A DNA stretch of 64,000 nt from JACVRW01 sp963837445 (GCA_963837445.1 CAWINK010000021.1:62001-126000); one strand, 5' to 3'. Positions 1 through 8,089 are shown, counted from the stretch's first letter. Made by a program: numbers and translations. The notes: generated from the sequence alone by a model not told the origin.

Positions 1-103
1 CCATCGTGAGCCAGCCCGACCGAAGCGCCTCGGTCACGGCCTCCACGTCCTCGTCCGCCAGGCGTATGTCGAAGAGAGGCAGCTTGGGGGCGTCGCCGCT
101 CAT
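1..103 (-). CDS. DegT/DnrJ/EryC1-type aminotransferase, N-terminus only
   Basis: Only the first 34 codons lie in the window; the gene continues past base 1. The minus-strand reading from the ATG at 101-103 gives a peptide with the pattern LPLFDIRLADEDVEAV and then LRSGWLTM. This is the usual opening of PLP-dependent sugar or cyclitol aminotransferases (DegT/DnrJ/EryC1/StrS), where a proline-phenylalanine strand precedes the helix and the S-G-W-L-T turn. No catalytic residue is reached, so the family call rests on the N-terminal pattern alone and the substrate cannot be told. It is followed 17 bp upstream by the stop of the MaoC gene on the same strand, so the two may be cotranscribed. Confidence 0.6.
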   Translation of the reverse strand, partial: MSGDAPKLPLFDIRLADEDVEAVTEALRSGWLTM

Positions 104-120
104 AGCGCGCGGCCGGCTCG

Positions 121-627
121 TCAGTCCGCGCGGCGCGGCACGAGCACGGCCCGCTTGAACTCGGCCACAAGCGTGCCGCTCTGGTTGTAGACGCGCGTGT
201 GGACCCGCACGATCCCGCGGTCAGGCTTCGACTCCGAGGGCCGCACGTCAAGCACCTCGCTCTCGGCGAACAGCGTGTCGCCGTGGAACACCGGCGCGGG
301 ATGGGACAGCTCCTCGGTGGCAAGGTTCGCGATCGCCTTGCCGGACACGTCCGCCACGGACATTCCGAGGGCCAGCGAGTAGACGAGCGGTCCAACGACC
401 ACGTTCCGGCCCTGCTGCGACTGCGCCGCATACACGTCGTTGATGTGCAGCGGGTGGTGGTTCATCGTGAGCAGGCAGAACGCGTGGTCGTCGGCCTCCG
501 TGACGGTCTTGGCGGGCCAGTGCTTGTAGACGGCGCCCACCTCGAAGTCCTCGAGGTAGCGGCCGTACGGCCGCGCACCGGAAGCCTCGCGCTCCGCTTG
601 GTCGGTCGTGAATCCCTGGTCGGTCAT
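121..627 (-). CDS. MaoC-like acyl-CoA hydratase (mesaconyl-CoA hydratase-like)
   Basis: Predicted 168-residue hot-dog fold hydratase of the MaoC family, which adds water to or removes it from enoyl-CoA thioesters. The active-site segment reads TMNHHPLHIND, a variant of the hydratase-2 motif that lacks the classical G-D-x-N-P but keeps the His; the same variant is usual in mesaconyl-CoA/beta-methylmalyl-CoA hydratases. I chose the ATG at 625-627; an ATG four codons upstream (639) is possible, while the much longer open frame reaches back through the divergent gene and is not real. It is divergent from a malyl-CoA-lyase-like gene only 40 bp away, which supports a shared pathway for C4/C5 hydroxyacyl-CoA esters. 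The exact substrate is inference. Confidence 0.75.
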   Translation of the reverse strand: MTDQGFTTDQAEREASGARPYGRYLEDFEVGAVYKHWPAKTVTEADDHAFCLLTMNHHPLHINDVYAAQSQQGRNVVVGPLVYSLALGMSVADVSGKAIANLATEELSHPAPVFHGDTLFAESEVLDVRPSESKPDRGIVRVHTRVYNQSGTLVAEFKRAVLVPRRAD

Positions 628-667
628 CGGGGGCGGCATCGTAGCGTTCACCTCGGGAGTGAATAGC

Positions 668-1741
668 ATGCCCGGTCGCATGCGTAACCCCAGAGACTTC
701 TTCAAGCCGCTCGCAATCGACGCTCCAGAGCCGCTTCGCGAGATCCCGTTCAAGCCGTCGCGGATGATCCACTTCCTCGACTTCTCAAACGAGAAGATGG
801 TCGCGAAGGCGCCCGACATCGCGCCCCAGGTGGACATCCTGCTCGGCAATCTCGAGGACGCCATCCCGGTCGACCGCAAGGAGGCGGCGCGCGAGGGGCT
901 GATCCGCGTGGGCTCGGAGATGCAGCTCGGAGAGACCCAGCTGTGGACGCGCATCAACGCACTCGAGAGTCCCTGGATGCTCGACGACCTGACCCAGATC
1001 GTGAGCGCGATCGGCGACCGGCTCGAAGTTGTGATGGTGCCCAAGGTCGAGGGCGACTGGGACATCCATTACGTCGACCGTCTGCTCGCGCAGCTGGAGG
1101 CCAAGGCCGGACTCGACAGGCCGATCCTGATCCACGCGATCCTCGAGACCGCGCAGGGTGTGACCAACCTCGAGGCGATCGCCACCGCCAGCCCGCGGAT
1201 GCAGGGCATGAGCTTCGGGCCGGCGGACCTGGCCGCCAACCGGCGCATGAAGACCACCCGCGTTGGTGGCGGGCACCCGGGCTACCGCGTGATCGAGGAT
1301 CCGGACCCCGACAATCCGGACGCGCCACGCGCGACGGCGCAGCAGGACCCCTGGCACTACTCGATCGCGCGCATGGTCGATGCCTGCGCGGGCGCCGGCA
1401 TCCTGCCCTTCTACGGCCCCTACGGCGACATCAAGGACACCGACGGCTGCGAGACGCAGTTCCGCGCCGCCTTCCTGCTCGGCTGTGTCGGGGCGTGGTC
1501 GCTGCACCCGGCCCAGATCGAGATCGCGAAGAAGGTCTTCTCGCCTGACCCCGAGGAGGTCAAGTTCGCGAAAAAGGTCATCGAGGCGATCCCTGACGGC
1601 CGCGGCGTCCACATGATCGACGGCAAGATGCAGGACGACGCCACCTGGAAGCAATGCAAGGTGATGGTCGACCTGGCGGAGATGCTCGCGCGCAAGGACC
1701 CCGAGCTCGCGGAGGCGTACGAGCTCGAGCCGGTTTCGTAA
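668..1741 (+). CDS. HpcH/HpaI-CitE family CoA-ester lyase (malyl-CoA lyase-like)
   Basis: Predicted 357-residue TIM-barrel lyase of the HpcH/HpaI-CitE superfamily. The segment NLEDAIPVDRKEAAR matches the metal-binding loop that carries the catalytic Glu-Asp pair, and the later E-T-A-Q-G and SFGPADLAA segments match the second metal-ligand strand and the signature loop. The length is that of the malyl-CoA/beta-methylmalyl-CoA lyases rather than the roughly 290-residue citrate-lyase beta chain. Start: ATG at 668 with a GGGAG ribosome site at 655-659; the upstream in-frame ATG at 608 lies inside the divergent hydratase. Such enzymes split (S)-malyl-CoA to acetyl-CoA and glyoxylate, or the reverse. 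Pairing with a MaoC hydratase and a nearby CoA ligase supports that role. Confidence 0.75.
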   Translation: MPGRMRNPRDFFKPLAIDAPEPLREIPFKPSRMIHFLDFSNEKMVAKAPDIAPQVDILLGNLEDAIPVDRKEAAREGLIRVGSEMQLGETQLWTRINALESPWMLDDLTQIVSAIGDRLEVVMVPKVEGDWDIHYVDRLLAQLEAKAGLDRPILIHAILETAQGVTNLEAIATASPRMQGMSFGPADLAANRRMKTTRVGGGHPGYRVIEDPDPDNPDAPRATAQQDPWHYSIARMVDACAGAGILPFYGPYGDIKDTDGCETQFRAAFLLGCVGAWSLHPAQIEIAKKVFSPDPEEVKFAKKVIEAIPDGRGVHMIDGKMQDDATWKQCKVMVDLAEMLARKDPELAEAYELEPVS

Positions 1742-1767
1742 TTAGGGGTTTAAGGGTAGGCCTGGAG

Positions 1768-1842
1768 AACCACTGCCGAATCGCGCTTCGGGGAGGCCGT
1801 AGCTGCGGACGGGGGAACCAGTGGTGACCATTAGGGGGAAGC
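1768..1842 (+). ncRNA. Possible 5' half of a c-di-AMP (ydaO/yuaA) riboswitch in the CAP-gene leader
   Basis: The leader of the CAP gene contains TGCCGAATC (1774-1782), then ACGGGGGAACCA (1809-1820) and TTAGGGGGAA (1831-1840). In order and wording these resemble the 5' side of the ydaO/yuaA c-di-AMP aptamer, whose cores in this window read GCCGAGTCC...ACGGGGGAACC and GCCGAAGCC...GGGGGACCC. The 3' signature (CCCGTCAGCTAACCCC) that both complete copies carry is absent before or just after the start codon. AACCACTG (1768-1775) can pair with CAGTGGT (1819-1825), enclosing two short hairpins. It may be a truncated aptamer, a different structured leader, or chance. Confidence 0.3.
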
Positions 1843-1845
1843 TGG

Positions 1846-2298
1846 ATGAGCCACGTACGTGTTGCGTTGGCGATCCTGCTCGCGCTGCTCGCGCTCTCTG
1901 CGCCAGCCGCGGCGGTCGCCGACATTCCGCCAGAGAGCGCGGCCATGATCCAGAAGGTGAACGAGGCGAGGCACGCCCGCGGGGTGGCGACGCTCCAGGC
2001 ATCGGAGGTCCTGACCGGCTCGGCGCGCAGCTACGCGCGCTACATGCTGAAGAACGACTACTTCGGCCACCTGGCGTCGATCCGTGCCGGGGGGACCTTC
2101 CTCTTCAAGGGAGAGACCCTCGAGTGGCACTCCGGCTGGCGCGCGCGCGTGGGATTCGCGTTCTCGCAATGGATGGGATCACCGTCACACCACGCGGTCC
2201 TGATGAACCCGGCCTTCCGCCACATCGGCACGGGACGCGTTAAGGGACGCTGGGGTACCCGCAAGGCCACCGCCTGGGTCGCCCACCTGGGCGGATAG
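1846..2298 (+). CDS. Secreted CAP-domain (SCP/PR-1-like) protein
   Basis: Predicted 150-residue exported protein. Residues 1-24 form a signal peptide with a leucine/alanine-rich core ending at A-A-A-V-A-D. The mature part is a compact CAP domain: an opening helix with VNEARHARG, then ARYMLKNDYFGHL, a W-x-G-x-R segment and FSQWMGSPSHHAVLMNP, the usual W-x-x-S-x-x-H-x-x-x-L-x-x-P pattern of bacterial YkwD-type proteins. Bacterial CAP proteins act outside the cell, often on the wall or in spore or biofilm contexts, but the biochemical role is usually unknown. The gene follows a structured leader (1768-1842) and converges on the LVIVD gene 9 bp downstream. Confidence 0.8.
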   Translation: MSHVRVALAILLALLALSAPAAAVADIPPESAAMIQKVNEARHARGVATLQASEVLTGSARSYARYMLKNDYFGHLASIRAGGTFLFKGETLEWHSGWRARVGFAFSQWMGSPSHHAVLMNPAFRHIGTGRVKGRWGTRKATAWVAHLGG

Positions 2299-2307
2299 CG
2301 GGCCGAG

Positions 2308-3750
2308 CTAGGGAAGCGGGGGCAGCGGCGGCAGGCCGATGCCGGGCAGCTCCGGCTTCGGCGCCGCCGCGTTGCGCTTGCTCGGAAGCCGGCAGACGAA
2401 GCCGAAGTCCGTCTTGCGCGTGAGCCCGGTGCGCCCGGCGCCGGTGCCGGGTGACCCTGGGCGCTCGCGCAGCCACGAGCGCCGAACCGGGGCGCGGCGC
2501 ACGCGGCTGTCGCCGCGGTCGAAGCGCAGCACGTCGATGCCGCGTGCGAAGTCGAGCGCGTACACGATCTCGCCGCTGCGGTCGGTTGGCGGGAAGTAGA
2601 CGGCCCAGGTCTCGCCCTTCGTGGGCACCCAGTAGCCCACCTGGCGGATCCCGGCGGGATCGCGCACGTCCAGGAAGCGCGTGCCCTCCTCATACCAGCC
2701 GATGGCCACGAGGCCGCTGCGCTCGTCGAAGTAATGCGCGGAGCAGAGCCCGGTGACCGGCGCCCAGCCCTTCCCCTGGACGAGGTTGTCCAGCTCGGTC
2801 GTGAACATGTCGAGCAGGGCGAGCTTCTTCCCCACGATCCCCCAGGTCTGGAAGGAGCCGGCGCCCTTGCAGGTGGGGCGGCTGTAGTCCTCCTCGGTGA
2901 TCGCGACCAGGCGCTTCGAGTAGTGCAGGCTGTTGTGGTGGATCAGGTCGATCGGGGTCTCCCCCTCGCCGCCGATGCCGAACACCGGGTCGGGGCCCGG
3001 GAAGCCGAGCTGGCCCGAGTTCTTGATGTTCTCGTCGGTGCGCATGACCATCCGAGGCTTCAGCGGGTTCGACACGTCGTACGCGGCCGTGCCGTCGGCG
3101 CCCGCGATCCAGGCAAGTCCCTTCCTGTCCACCTGCACGTCGTGAGTGGCGAAGCCAGTGATCGCCGGCACGAACTTCCCGGCCTTCTTCGGGTTGGCCG
3201 CGTCGCGCAGGTCCACGATCTGGATCCCGTGGGCCGTACCCGCCAGGTAGGCGAAGCGGCACCGCTGGATGCACGATGCGGTGTGGCCGATGCCCGCCTC
3301 CTGCGGCTCCGGGAGGCCGAAGATGCCCGGCACGCCGGTCTCGATGAACCCGTTGGGCATGGCGGACTTGAGCACCGGGGCGCGCGGATTCGAGATGTCG
3401 ATCACGTACAGCACGCCCACGCCCTCGCTCGGGTCGTTCGAGACGAGCAGGATGTCGCCGCCGAGGTCCACGTCCTCGTTCTCGAAGTGCGGCAGCGGGA
3501 GCGCGCCGACGGGCACGGGCAGCTCGGGCTTCGTCACGTCGTAGACGGTCAGGCCCTCCGTCGTCGTCACGTACATGAAGCCGTCGCGGAAGCGGGCGCC
3601 GATCGGGTTCGGGACCGGCAGGGTGGCCAGCGGCTCCACGTTCGAGGAGGCCAGCGGGCGCTCGCCCGCGAGGCGCGGGGTTGCCGCCGTGGCCGGTGCC
3701 GGTGCGAGCAGCGCCAGAGCCGCTGCCAGTACTGCCCCGCGCAGCCTCAT
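2308..3750 (-). CDS. Secreted LVIVD-repeat beta-propeller protein
   Basis: Predicted 480-residue exported protein with a clear signal peptide (residues 1-22, MRLRG then an alanine/leucine core ending A-T-A-A-T). The body has repeated blades with the LVIVD-type pattern: GLTVYDVTKPELP, GVLYVIDISNPRAPV, GIQIVDLRDAANPKK, GTAAYDVSNPLKP, RFLDVRDPAGI and a final DFARGIDVLRF. LVIVD repeats build surface-exposed propellers that probably bind ligands or proteins; no enzymatic residues are evident. The C-terminal 60 residues are basic and proline-rich and lack the repeat. The start overlaps no other gene, and the next gene starts divergently at 3780, leaving a 29-bp gap, too short for two full promoters unless they overlap. 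Confidence 0.75.
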   Translation of the reverse strand: MRLRGAVLAAALALLAPAPATAATPRLAGERPLASSNVEPLATLPVPNPIGARFRDGFMYVTTTEGLTVYDVTKPELPVPVGALPLPHFENEDVDLGGDILLVSNDPSEGVGVLYVIDISNPRAPVLKSAMPNGFIETGVPGIFGLPEPQEAGIGHTASCIQRCRFAYLAGTAHGIQIVDLRDAANPKKAGKFVPAITGFATHDVQVDRKGLAWIAGADGTAAYDVSNPLKPRMVMRTDENIKNSGQLGFPGPDPVFGIGGEGETPIDLIHHNSLHYSKRLVAITEEDYSRPTCKGAGSFQTWGIVGKKLALLDMFTTELDNLVQGKGWAPVTGLCSAHYFDERSGLVAIGWYEEGTRFLDVRDPAGIRQVGYWVPTKGETWAVYFPPTDRSGEIVYALDFARGIDVLRFDRGDSRVRRAPVRRSWLRERPGSPGTGAGRTGLTRKTDFGFVCRLPSKRNAAAPKPELPGIGLPPLPPLP

Positions 3751-3779
3751 TGCGTCGTTATATAGGGTTCCGCGCCGCC

Positions 3780-4991
3780 ATGCGCTTCTTCGAGTACGAG
3801 GCCCGCGAGGTCGTCAAGCGGGCCGGCATCCCGGTCACCGACTTCGGCTTTGCCACCACCGACCAGGAGGCGCGCGAGATCGCGCACCGGATCGGCGGGC
3901 CGACGGTGATCAAGTCACAGGTGCTCACCGGCGGGCGCATGAAGGCGGGCGGCGTGAAGTTCGCCGACAGCGCCGACCAGGCGGCCGAGTACGCGAAGGA
4001 CATCCTCAAGCTCGAGATCGGCGGGCACATGCCGCGCGGCGTGCTCGTGGATCCCAAGGCCGAGGTCAAGCAGGAGTACTACGCCGGGGTGGTCTGGGAC
4101 GGCCTGCGAAAGCTGCCGGTGATGATCTTCTCCCCGGTCGGCGGCATCGACATCGAGCAGGTGGCCGAGGAGCAGCCCGACAAGGTCGGCCGCCGCCACT
4201 TCTCCACGATCCATCCCTTCAGCGACTACATGGCGAAGGAGGTGATCGCGTCCACCGGTGTGGGCGGGCGCCAGCTCACGCGCATCACCCCCATCCTCGC
4301 CCGGCTGGCGCAGCTGTTCGTGGACTACGACATGACGCTCGCCGAGATCAACCCCCTGGGCGAGCTCGAGGACGGCTCGTTCGTGGCGCTCGACGCGCAC
4401 ATGGACATGGAGAACGAGGCGCGTCCCCGCCAGAAGGCGCTCCTGGCGGACCTGGGCGTGGGCGACGAGGAGACGCGCGAGGCCCGCGAGCCGACCGAGT
4501 TCGAGCTGGCCGGCGAGGCGGTCGACTCGATGGACCACCGCGGTGTGGCGGGCAACGTGACCGAGTTCGACGGCGACCTCGGCCTCGTGATCGGCGCCGG
4601 TGGCGGCTCGCTGACGCTCTTCGACGCCGTGCGAGCGCACGGCGGGCGCCCCGCGAACTACTGCGAGATCGGCGGCAACCCGTCGGTCCGCAAGGCCGCG
4701 GGGCTGGCGAAGCTCGTGCTCCAAAAGCCCGGTGTGGACAAGATCGCGGTGATGATGTCGATCGTCTCCAACACGCGCGTGGACATCGTCGCCCGCGGGG
4801 TGATCAAGGCCTGCCTCGAGCTCGGATACGACCCGGCCGAGAAGATCGCGATCTTCCGGATCCCTGGCGCCTGGGAAGAGGAGGGCTTCAAGATCCTCGA
4901 GAAGTACGGCGTGGAGTACTGCGACCGCTCGGTGTCGATGCATGAGGCCGCACGTCGGGCCGTCGAGAAGATCCAGGGAGCGGCTGCGTGA
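3780..4991 (+). CDS. ATP-grasp acyl-CoA ligase beta subunit (SucC/MtkA-like)
   Basis: Predicted 403-residue beta chain of an ADP-forming succinate- or malate-CoA-ligase-like enzyme. It opens with the ATP-grasp pattern EYEAREVVKRAGIPV, followed by VIKSQVLTGGRMKAGGVK (nucleotide-binding lysine region), AEINPLGEL (Mg site) and a C-terminal flavodoxin-like domain with GAGGGSLTLFDAV and NYCEIGGNPS. This C-terminal wording departs from canonical SucC (G-G-G-A at the same place), so it may be a paralogue, for example a malate-CoA ligase. I chose the ATG at 3780 because family homology starts there; an upstream ATG at 3681 lies inside the divergent gene's 5' end. The stop overlaps the alpha-subunit start (GTGA), indicating coupled synthesis. 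Confidence 0.75.
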   Translation: MRFFEYEAREVVKRAGIPVTDFGFATTDQEAREIAHRIGGPTVIKSQVLTGGRMKAGGVKFADSADQAAEYAKDILKLEIGGHMPRGVLVDPKAEVKQEYYAGVVWDGLRKLPVMIFSPVGGIDIEQVAEEQPDKVGRRHFSTIHPFSDYMAKEVIASTGVGGRQLTRITPILARLAQLFVDYDMTLAEINPLGELEDGSFVALDAHMDMENEARPRQKALLADLGVGDEETREAREPTEFELAGEAVDSMDHRGVAGNVTEFDGDLGLVIGAGGGSLTLFDAVRAHGGRPANYCEIGGNPSVRKAAGLAKLVLQKPGVDKIAVMMSIVSNTRVDIVARGVIKACLELGYDPAEKIAIFRIPGAWEEEGFKILEKYGVEYCDRSVSMHEAARRAVEKIQGAAA

Positions 4992-5908
4992 GCATCCTCA
5001 TCGACGAGAACACCACCTTCATCGTCCAGGGCATCACCGGCCGCGAGGCGGTGAACCTCACGCGCGAGTGCCTCGACTACGGCAGGGGCGCCAAGGTCGT
5101 GGGCGGCGTGACCCCGGGCCGCAAGGGCCGCGAGGTGCACGGTGTGCCGGTGTTCGACACCGTCGAGCAGGCCGTGGAGAACCACGGCGGCCCGATCAAG
5201 GGCTCCGTGGTCACGGTCCCCCCCGCGTTCACGAAGGACGCGGTCTTCGAGGCGATCGATAACGGCATCGAGCTGGTGGTGATCGTGACCGAGCGCATCC
5301 CGCGCGGCGACGTGGCGCAGATGGTGGAGCTGGCCTCGGCGCACGGGGCGCGCATCATCGGGCCGAACTGCCTGGGGATCATCGTCCCGGACGTGATCAA
5401 GATGGGCGGCATCGGCGGTCCTGCGAAGGACGCCGCCAAGGCCTACTCGCCCGGCCCGGTCGGCGTGATCTCGCGCTCCGGCGGGATGACCACCGAGATG
5501 TCGTCCACGCTCACCGCCGCCGGCCTCGGCCAGTCCACCGCCGTCTCGATCGGCGGCGACGCGATCATCGGCTCCTCCTACGCCGAGCTGATGCCGCTGT
5601 TCGACGCCGACGAGCAGACCGAGGCGATCGTGATCTACACGGAGCCCGGCGGGCGCATGGAGGCCGAGCTGGCCCGCTACGTGACCGAGGAGAGCACGCG
5701 CAAGCTCCCGATCGTCGCGTTCATGGCGGGCCGCTTCATGGACGAGATGCCGGGCATGAGCTTCGGCCACGCCGGCACGATCGTGGAGGGCAAGGAGGAC
5801 ACGGCGGCCGAGAAGATCGAACGGCTGGCGTCGGCCGGGATCGTGGTGGCCGAGGAGATCGCCGAGATCCCGGGTCTCGTGAAGGAACGTCTCGGAGTGG
5901 CCGCATGA
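4988..5908 (+). CDS. Acyl-CoA ligase alpha subunit (SucD/MtkB-like)
   Basis: Predicted 306-residue alpha chain that binds CoA and carries the phosphohistidine. The N-terminal CoA-binding Rossmann part shows VQGITGREAVNLTRECLDYG and GGVTPGRKG; RIIGPNCLGII and ISRSGGMTTEM follow. The catalytic His lies in SFGHAGTIVEG (His261), matching the G-H-A-G of SucD. Start is GTG, overlapping the beta stop by 4 bp, and the stop overlaps the next ATG by 4 bp. With a malyl-CoA-lyase-like gene 2 kb upstream, conversion of malate to malyl-CoA and then to acetyl-CoA plus glyoxylate is an attractive reading, but succinate or another acid cannot be excluded. Confidence 0.78.
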   Translation: MSILIDENTTFIVQGITGREAVNLTRECLDYGRGAKVVGGVTPGRKGREVHGVPVFDTVEQAVENHGGPIKGSVVTVPPAFTKDAVFEAIDNGIELVVIVTERIPRGDVAQMVELASAHGARIIGPNCLGIIVPDVIKMGGIGGPAKDAAKAYSPGPVGVISRSGGMTTEMSSTLTAAGLGQSTAVSIGGDAIIGSSYAELMPLFDADEQTEAIVIYTEPGGRMEAELARYVTEESTRKLPIVAFMAGRFMDEMPGMSFGHAGTIVEGKEDTAAEKIERLASAGIVVAEEIAEIPGLVKERLGVAA

Positions 5909-6162
5909 GCCCGGCGAGCCACGGCACCTTCATCGCGGTGGAGGTCGACGACTCCGTGCGCGCCGACGTGGAGCTGGCCAAGAAGCTCGAGGAGGCCTGT
6001 CCCGTGGACATCTTCGCCACCGCCGAGGACGGCGTTCAGGTGGTGCAGGAGAATCTCGACGAATGCGTGCTCTGCGGCCTCTGTCTGGATGCCTCGCCGC
6101 CCGGCGCCGTGAAGGTCATCAAGCTCTATGACGGTGGCGCGCTGCTCGAAAAGGCTGCCTGA
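5905..6162 (+). CDS. Small single-cluster [4Fe-4S] ferredoxin
   Basis: Predicted 85-residue protein with exactly four cysteines: Cys32 in EACPVDIF, then Cys54, Cys57 and Cys60 in ECVLCGLC. The usual C-P after the C-x-x-C-x-x-C run is replaced by ASPPG, so the fourth ligand must come from the upstream Cys-Pro. This order resembles FixX-like ferredoxins rather than bacterial 2[4Fe-4S] proteins. The gene overlaps the ligase alpha gene by 4 bp (ATGA), so it is in the same transcript. A redox partner is not adjacent; it may serve a remote oxidoreductase. Confidence 0.75.
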   Translation: MSPASHGTFIAVEVDDSVRADVELAKKLEEACPVDIFATAEDGVQVVQENLDECVLCGLCLDASPPGAVKVIKLYDGGALLEKAA

Positions 6163-6171
6163 AGCTGCACA

Positions 6172-7251
6172 GTGCGCGGCGCGCTGATCCCCATCGAGGA
6201 TCTCTCCGCCGCCCACATCGAGGCCTGGCAGACGCTCGCGCTCGCGGCGGTCGAGCCAAATCCGTTCTTCGAGCCGCTCTTCCTCGTGCCGGCCGCTCGA
6301 TGGCTCGAGCGGCCGCACGTGGACCTGCTGGTGATCGAGGACGACTCCGGCTGGGCCGCCTGCCTCCCCGTCGAGCGCAAGGGTTGGCACCGGGCGCGCC
6401 TGCCGGCGCTGGCCACCTGGACACACCTGTACTCGCTGCTCGGCACCCCGCTCGTCCGCTCGGGAGCGGTGACCGAGGCGGTGAACGCCATGCTCGAGCT
6501 TGCCCGCGCGGAGCGCGCTCTGTTCGTGCCAGAGGGGATCGGAGCGGACGGTCCCGTCTGGTCGGCAATCCAGGGCGCGCTCGCCACGGAGGGGAGGCCG
6601 CCTGTCGTCGATCTGCACTACAGGCGCGCGACCATGAGCCGCCGGGCGGACGCGAGCTACGAGTCGCCGCTGCGGGGGATCCACCTCCGCGGGTACCACC
6701 GCCAGCGCCGCGCGCTCGAGCGGGACGCCGAGGGCCCGCTCGAACTGGTCGACCGCTCGGGCGACGACACCGCCGTCGAGCGCTTCCTGGAACTCGAGGC
6801 GTCGGGCTGGAAGGGACGCGGCGGCACGGCACTCGCGGCGCTGCCGGGGCACGCCGACCTGTTCCGCGAGGTCTGCGCGGAGTTCGCGGCCGCGGGGCGC
6901 CTCCAGCTGCTGGAGCTCACCGCGGGCGGGCGCTGCGCCGCCATGAAGTGCAACCTCCGGGCGGGGGACGCGATCTTCAACTTCAAGATCGCCTTCGACG
7001 AGGAGCTGAAGCGCTACTCCCCCGGCGTGCAGATGGAGCTCGCGAACATCGACGTGTTCCACGCGAGCGGCGCCGACTGGGCCGATTCCTGCGCGCAGCC
7101 GGGGCACCCCATGATGGACCGGCTCTGGCCGGAGCGGCGCGAGATCGCCACACTCGTGATCCCAGGACTCGGCATGAGCGGGCGAGCCGCGACGGCCGCC
7201 GTAAACGCCATCATGCTGTTGAGACGAATGCGTAGAAAAGGACAACCATGA
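6172..7251 (+). CDS. GNAT-fold acetyltransferase of the CelD/BcsL type
   Basis: Predicted 359-residue protein from the GTG at 6172. The N-terminal half contains PFFEPLFLVPAARWL, the usual N-P-F-F-x-P-x-x-L opening of CelD/BcsL-type acyltransferases, and the second half contains FLELEASGWKGRGGTAL and FNFKIAFDEELKRYSPG, the second GNAT domain that forms the acyl-CoA site in this Fem-like double-GNAT fold. Members work on polysaccharides or unknown envelope substrates. It sits 9 bp after the ferredoxin gene and overlaps the JmjC-like gene by 4 bp, so it is part of the same run. No signal peptide or membrane segment is seen; the action is cytoplasmic. Confidence 0.75.
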   Translation: MRGALIPIEDLSAAHIEAWQTLALAAVEPNPFFEPLFLVPAARWLERPHVDLLVIEDDSGWAACLPVERKGWHRARLPALATWTHLYSLLGTPLVRSGAVTEAVNAMLELARAERALFVPEGIGADGPVWSAIQGALATEGRPPVVDLHYRRATMSRRADASYESPLRGIHLRGYHRQRRALERDAEGPLELVDRSGDDTAVERFLELEASGWKGRGGTALAALPGHADLFREVCAEFAAAGRLQLLELTAGGRCAAMKCNLRAGDAIFNFKIAFDEELKRYSPGVQMELANIDVFHASGADWADSCAQPGHPMMDRLWPERREIATLVIPGLGMSGRAATAAVNAIMLLRRMRRKGQP

Positions 7252-8078
7252 ATCGACACCTGACTCTCGACCCCGACGCACTGGCGAGGAGCTTCGGCCG
7301 GGAGCCGTGCACGGTCCGCCACGGGCTCCAGGACCACCGGCTGCTCACTCTCGACGCCCTCGGCGAGCTCGCCGACTGGCTGCCGGAGGCGCTGGTGGAG
7401 CACAACGTGGGCAGCCTGCCGGACGTGGTGCCCGACGGCGAGCCCCCACGCCTCGAGCTGAGCCCCGGCGAGATCGCCCGCGGGATCGAGGAGAACGGCT
7501 GCTGGATGGTGCTCAAGAACGTCGAGAAGAACCCCGAGTACGGCGCCCTCCTCGACGAGTGCCTGGACCAGGTGGCCGAGGCGATCGAGGGCCGCGAGGG
7601 TGGCATGCTCCTCCGGGAGGCGTACATCTTCCTATCGGCTCCGGGATCGACGACGCCGGCGCACACCGACCCCGAGCACAACCTCCTGCTCCAGGTGCGC
7701 GGGTTCAAGGATGTGCGGATCGGGCGCTTCCCCGACGGCGAGACGGAGCAGCGCGAGCTGGAGCGCTACTACACCGGGGGGCATCGCAACGTGGACTGGC
7801 TGCCTGCGGAGGAGCGCAGCTACGAGCTGAACCCTGGCGAGGGCGTGTACGTCCCCGTCCATGCGCCCCACCTCGTGAGAAACGGCGACCGTGTCTCGAT
7901 CTCGTTCTCGATCACCTTCCGCACGCCCGCAGCCGACAGGCGCATGCTGGTGCACTCTTTCAACCGCCGCCTCCGGCGGCTCGGGATGTCACCGAAGCCG
8001 CCGGGCAGGAGGCGGCGCCTCGATTCCGCGAAGGTCCTCTCGATGCGGGTGATGAACCGCCTGCGGCCCGCCCGCTAG
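7248..8078 (+). CDS. JmjC/cupin-like iron(II)-2-oxoglutarate oxygenase candidate
   Basis: Predicted 276-residue cupin-fold protein. The facial-triad pattern is visible: H139-x-D141 in AHTDPEHN and a distal His in VPVHAPHLV (His205 or His208), with FLSAPGSTTPAHTD before it, as in JmjC-like hydroxylases. Such enzymes hydroxylate amino-acid side chains or small molecules using O2 and 2-oxoglutarate. The C-terminal 40 residues are strongly basic (runs of Arg/Lys around RRRRLDS). Start ATG overlaps the acetyltransferase stop by 4 bp. The physical coupling to a CelD-type acetyltransferase suggests a joint tailoring of one substrate, which is inference. Confidence 0.65.
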   Translation: MNRHLTLDPDALARSFGREPCTVRHGLQDHRLLTLDALGELADWLPEALVEHNVGSLPDVVPDGEPPRLELSPGEIARGIEENGCWMVLKNVEKNPEYGALLDECLDQVAEAIEGREGGMLLREAYIFLSAPGSTTPAHTDPEHNLLLQVRGFKDVRIGRFPDGETEQRELERYYTGGHRNVDWLPAEERSYELNPGEGVYVPVHAPHLVRNGDRVSISFSITFRTPAADRRMLVHSFNRRLRRLGMSPKPPGRRRRLDSAKVLSMRVMNRLRPAR

Positions 8079-8089
8079 GGGCCGGTCAC

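Noticed and set aside
7307..8089. Extended thioesterase frame
   Set aside because: Shadow of the JmjC-like gene; the PaaI domain starts at the GTG at 8090.
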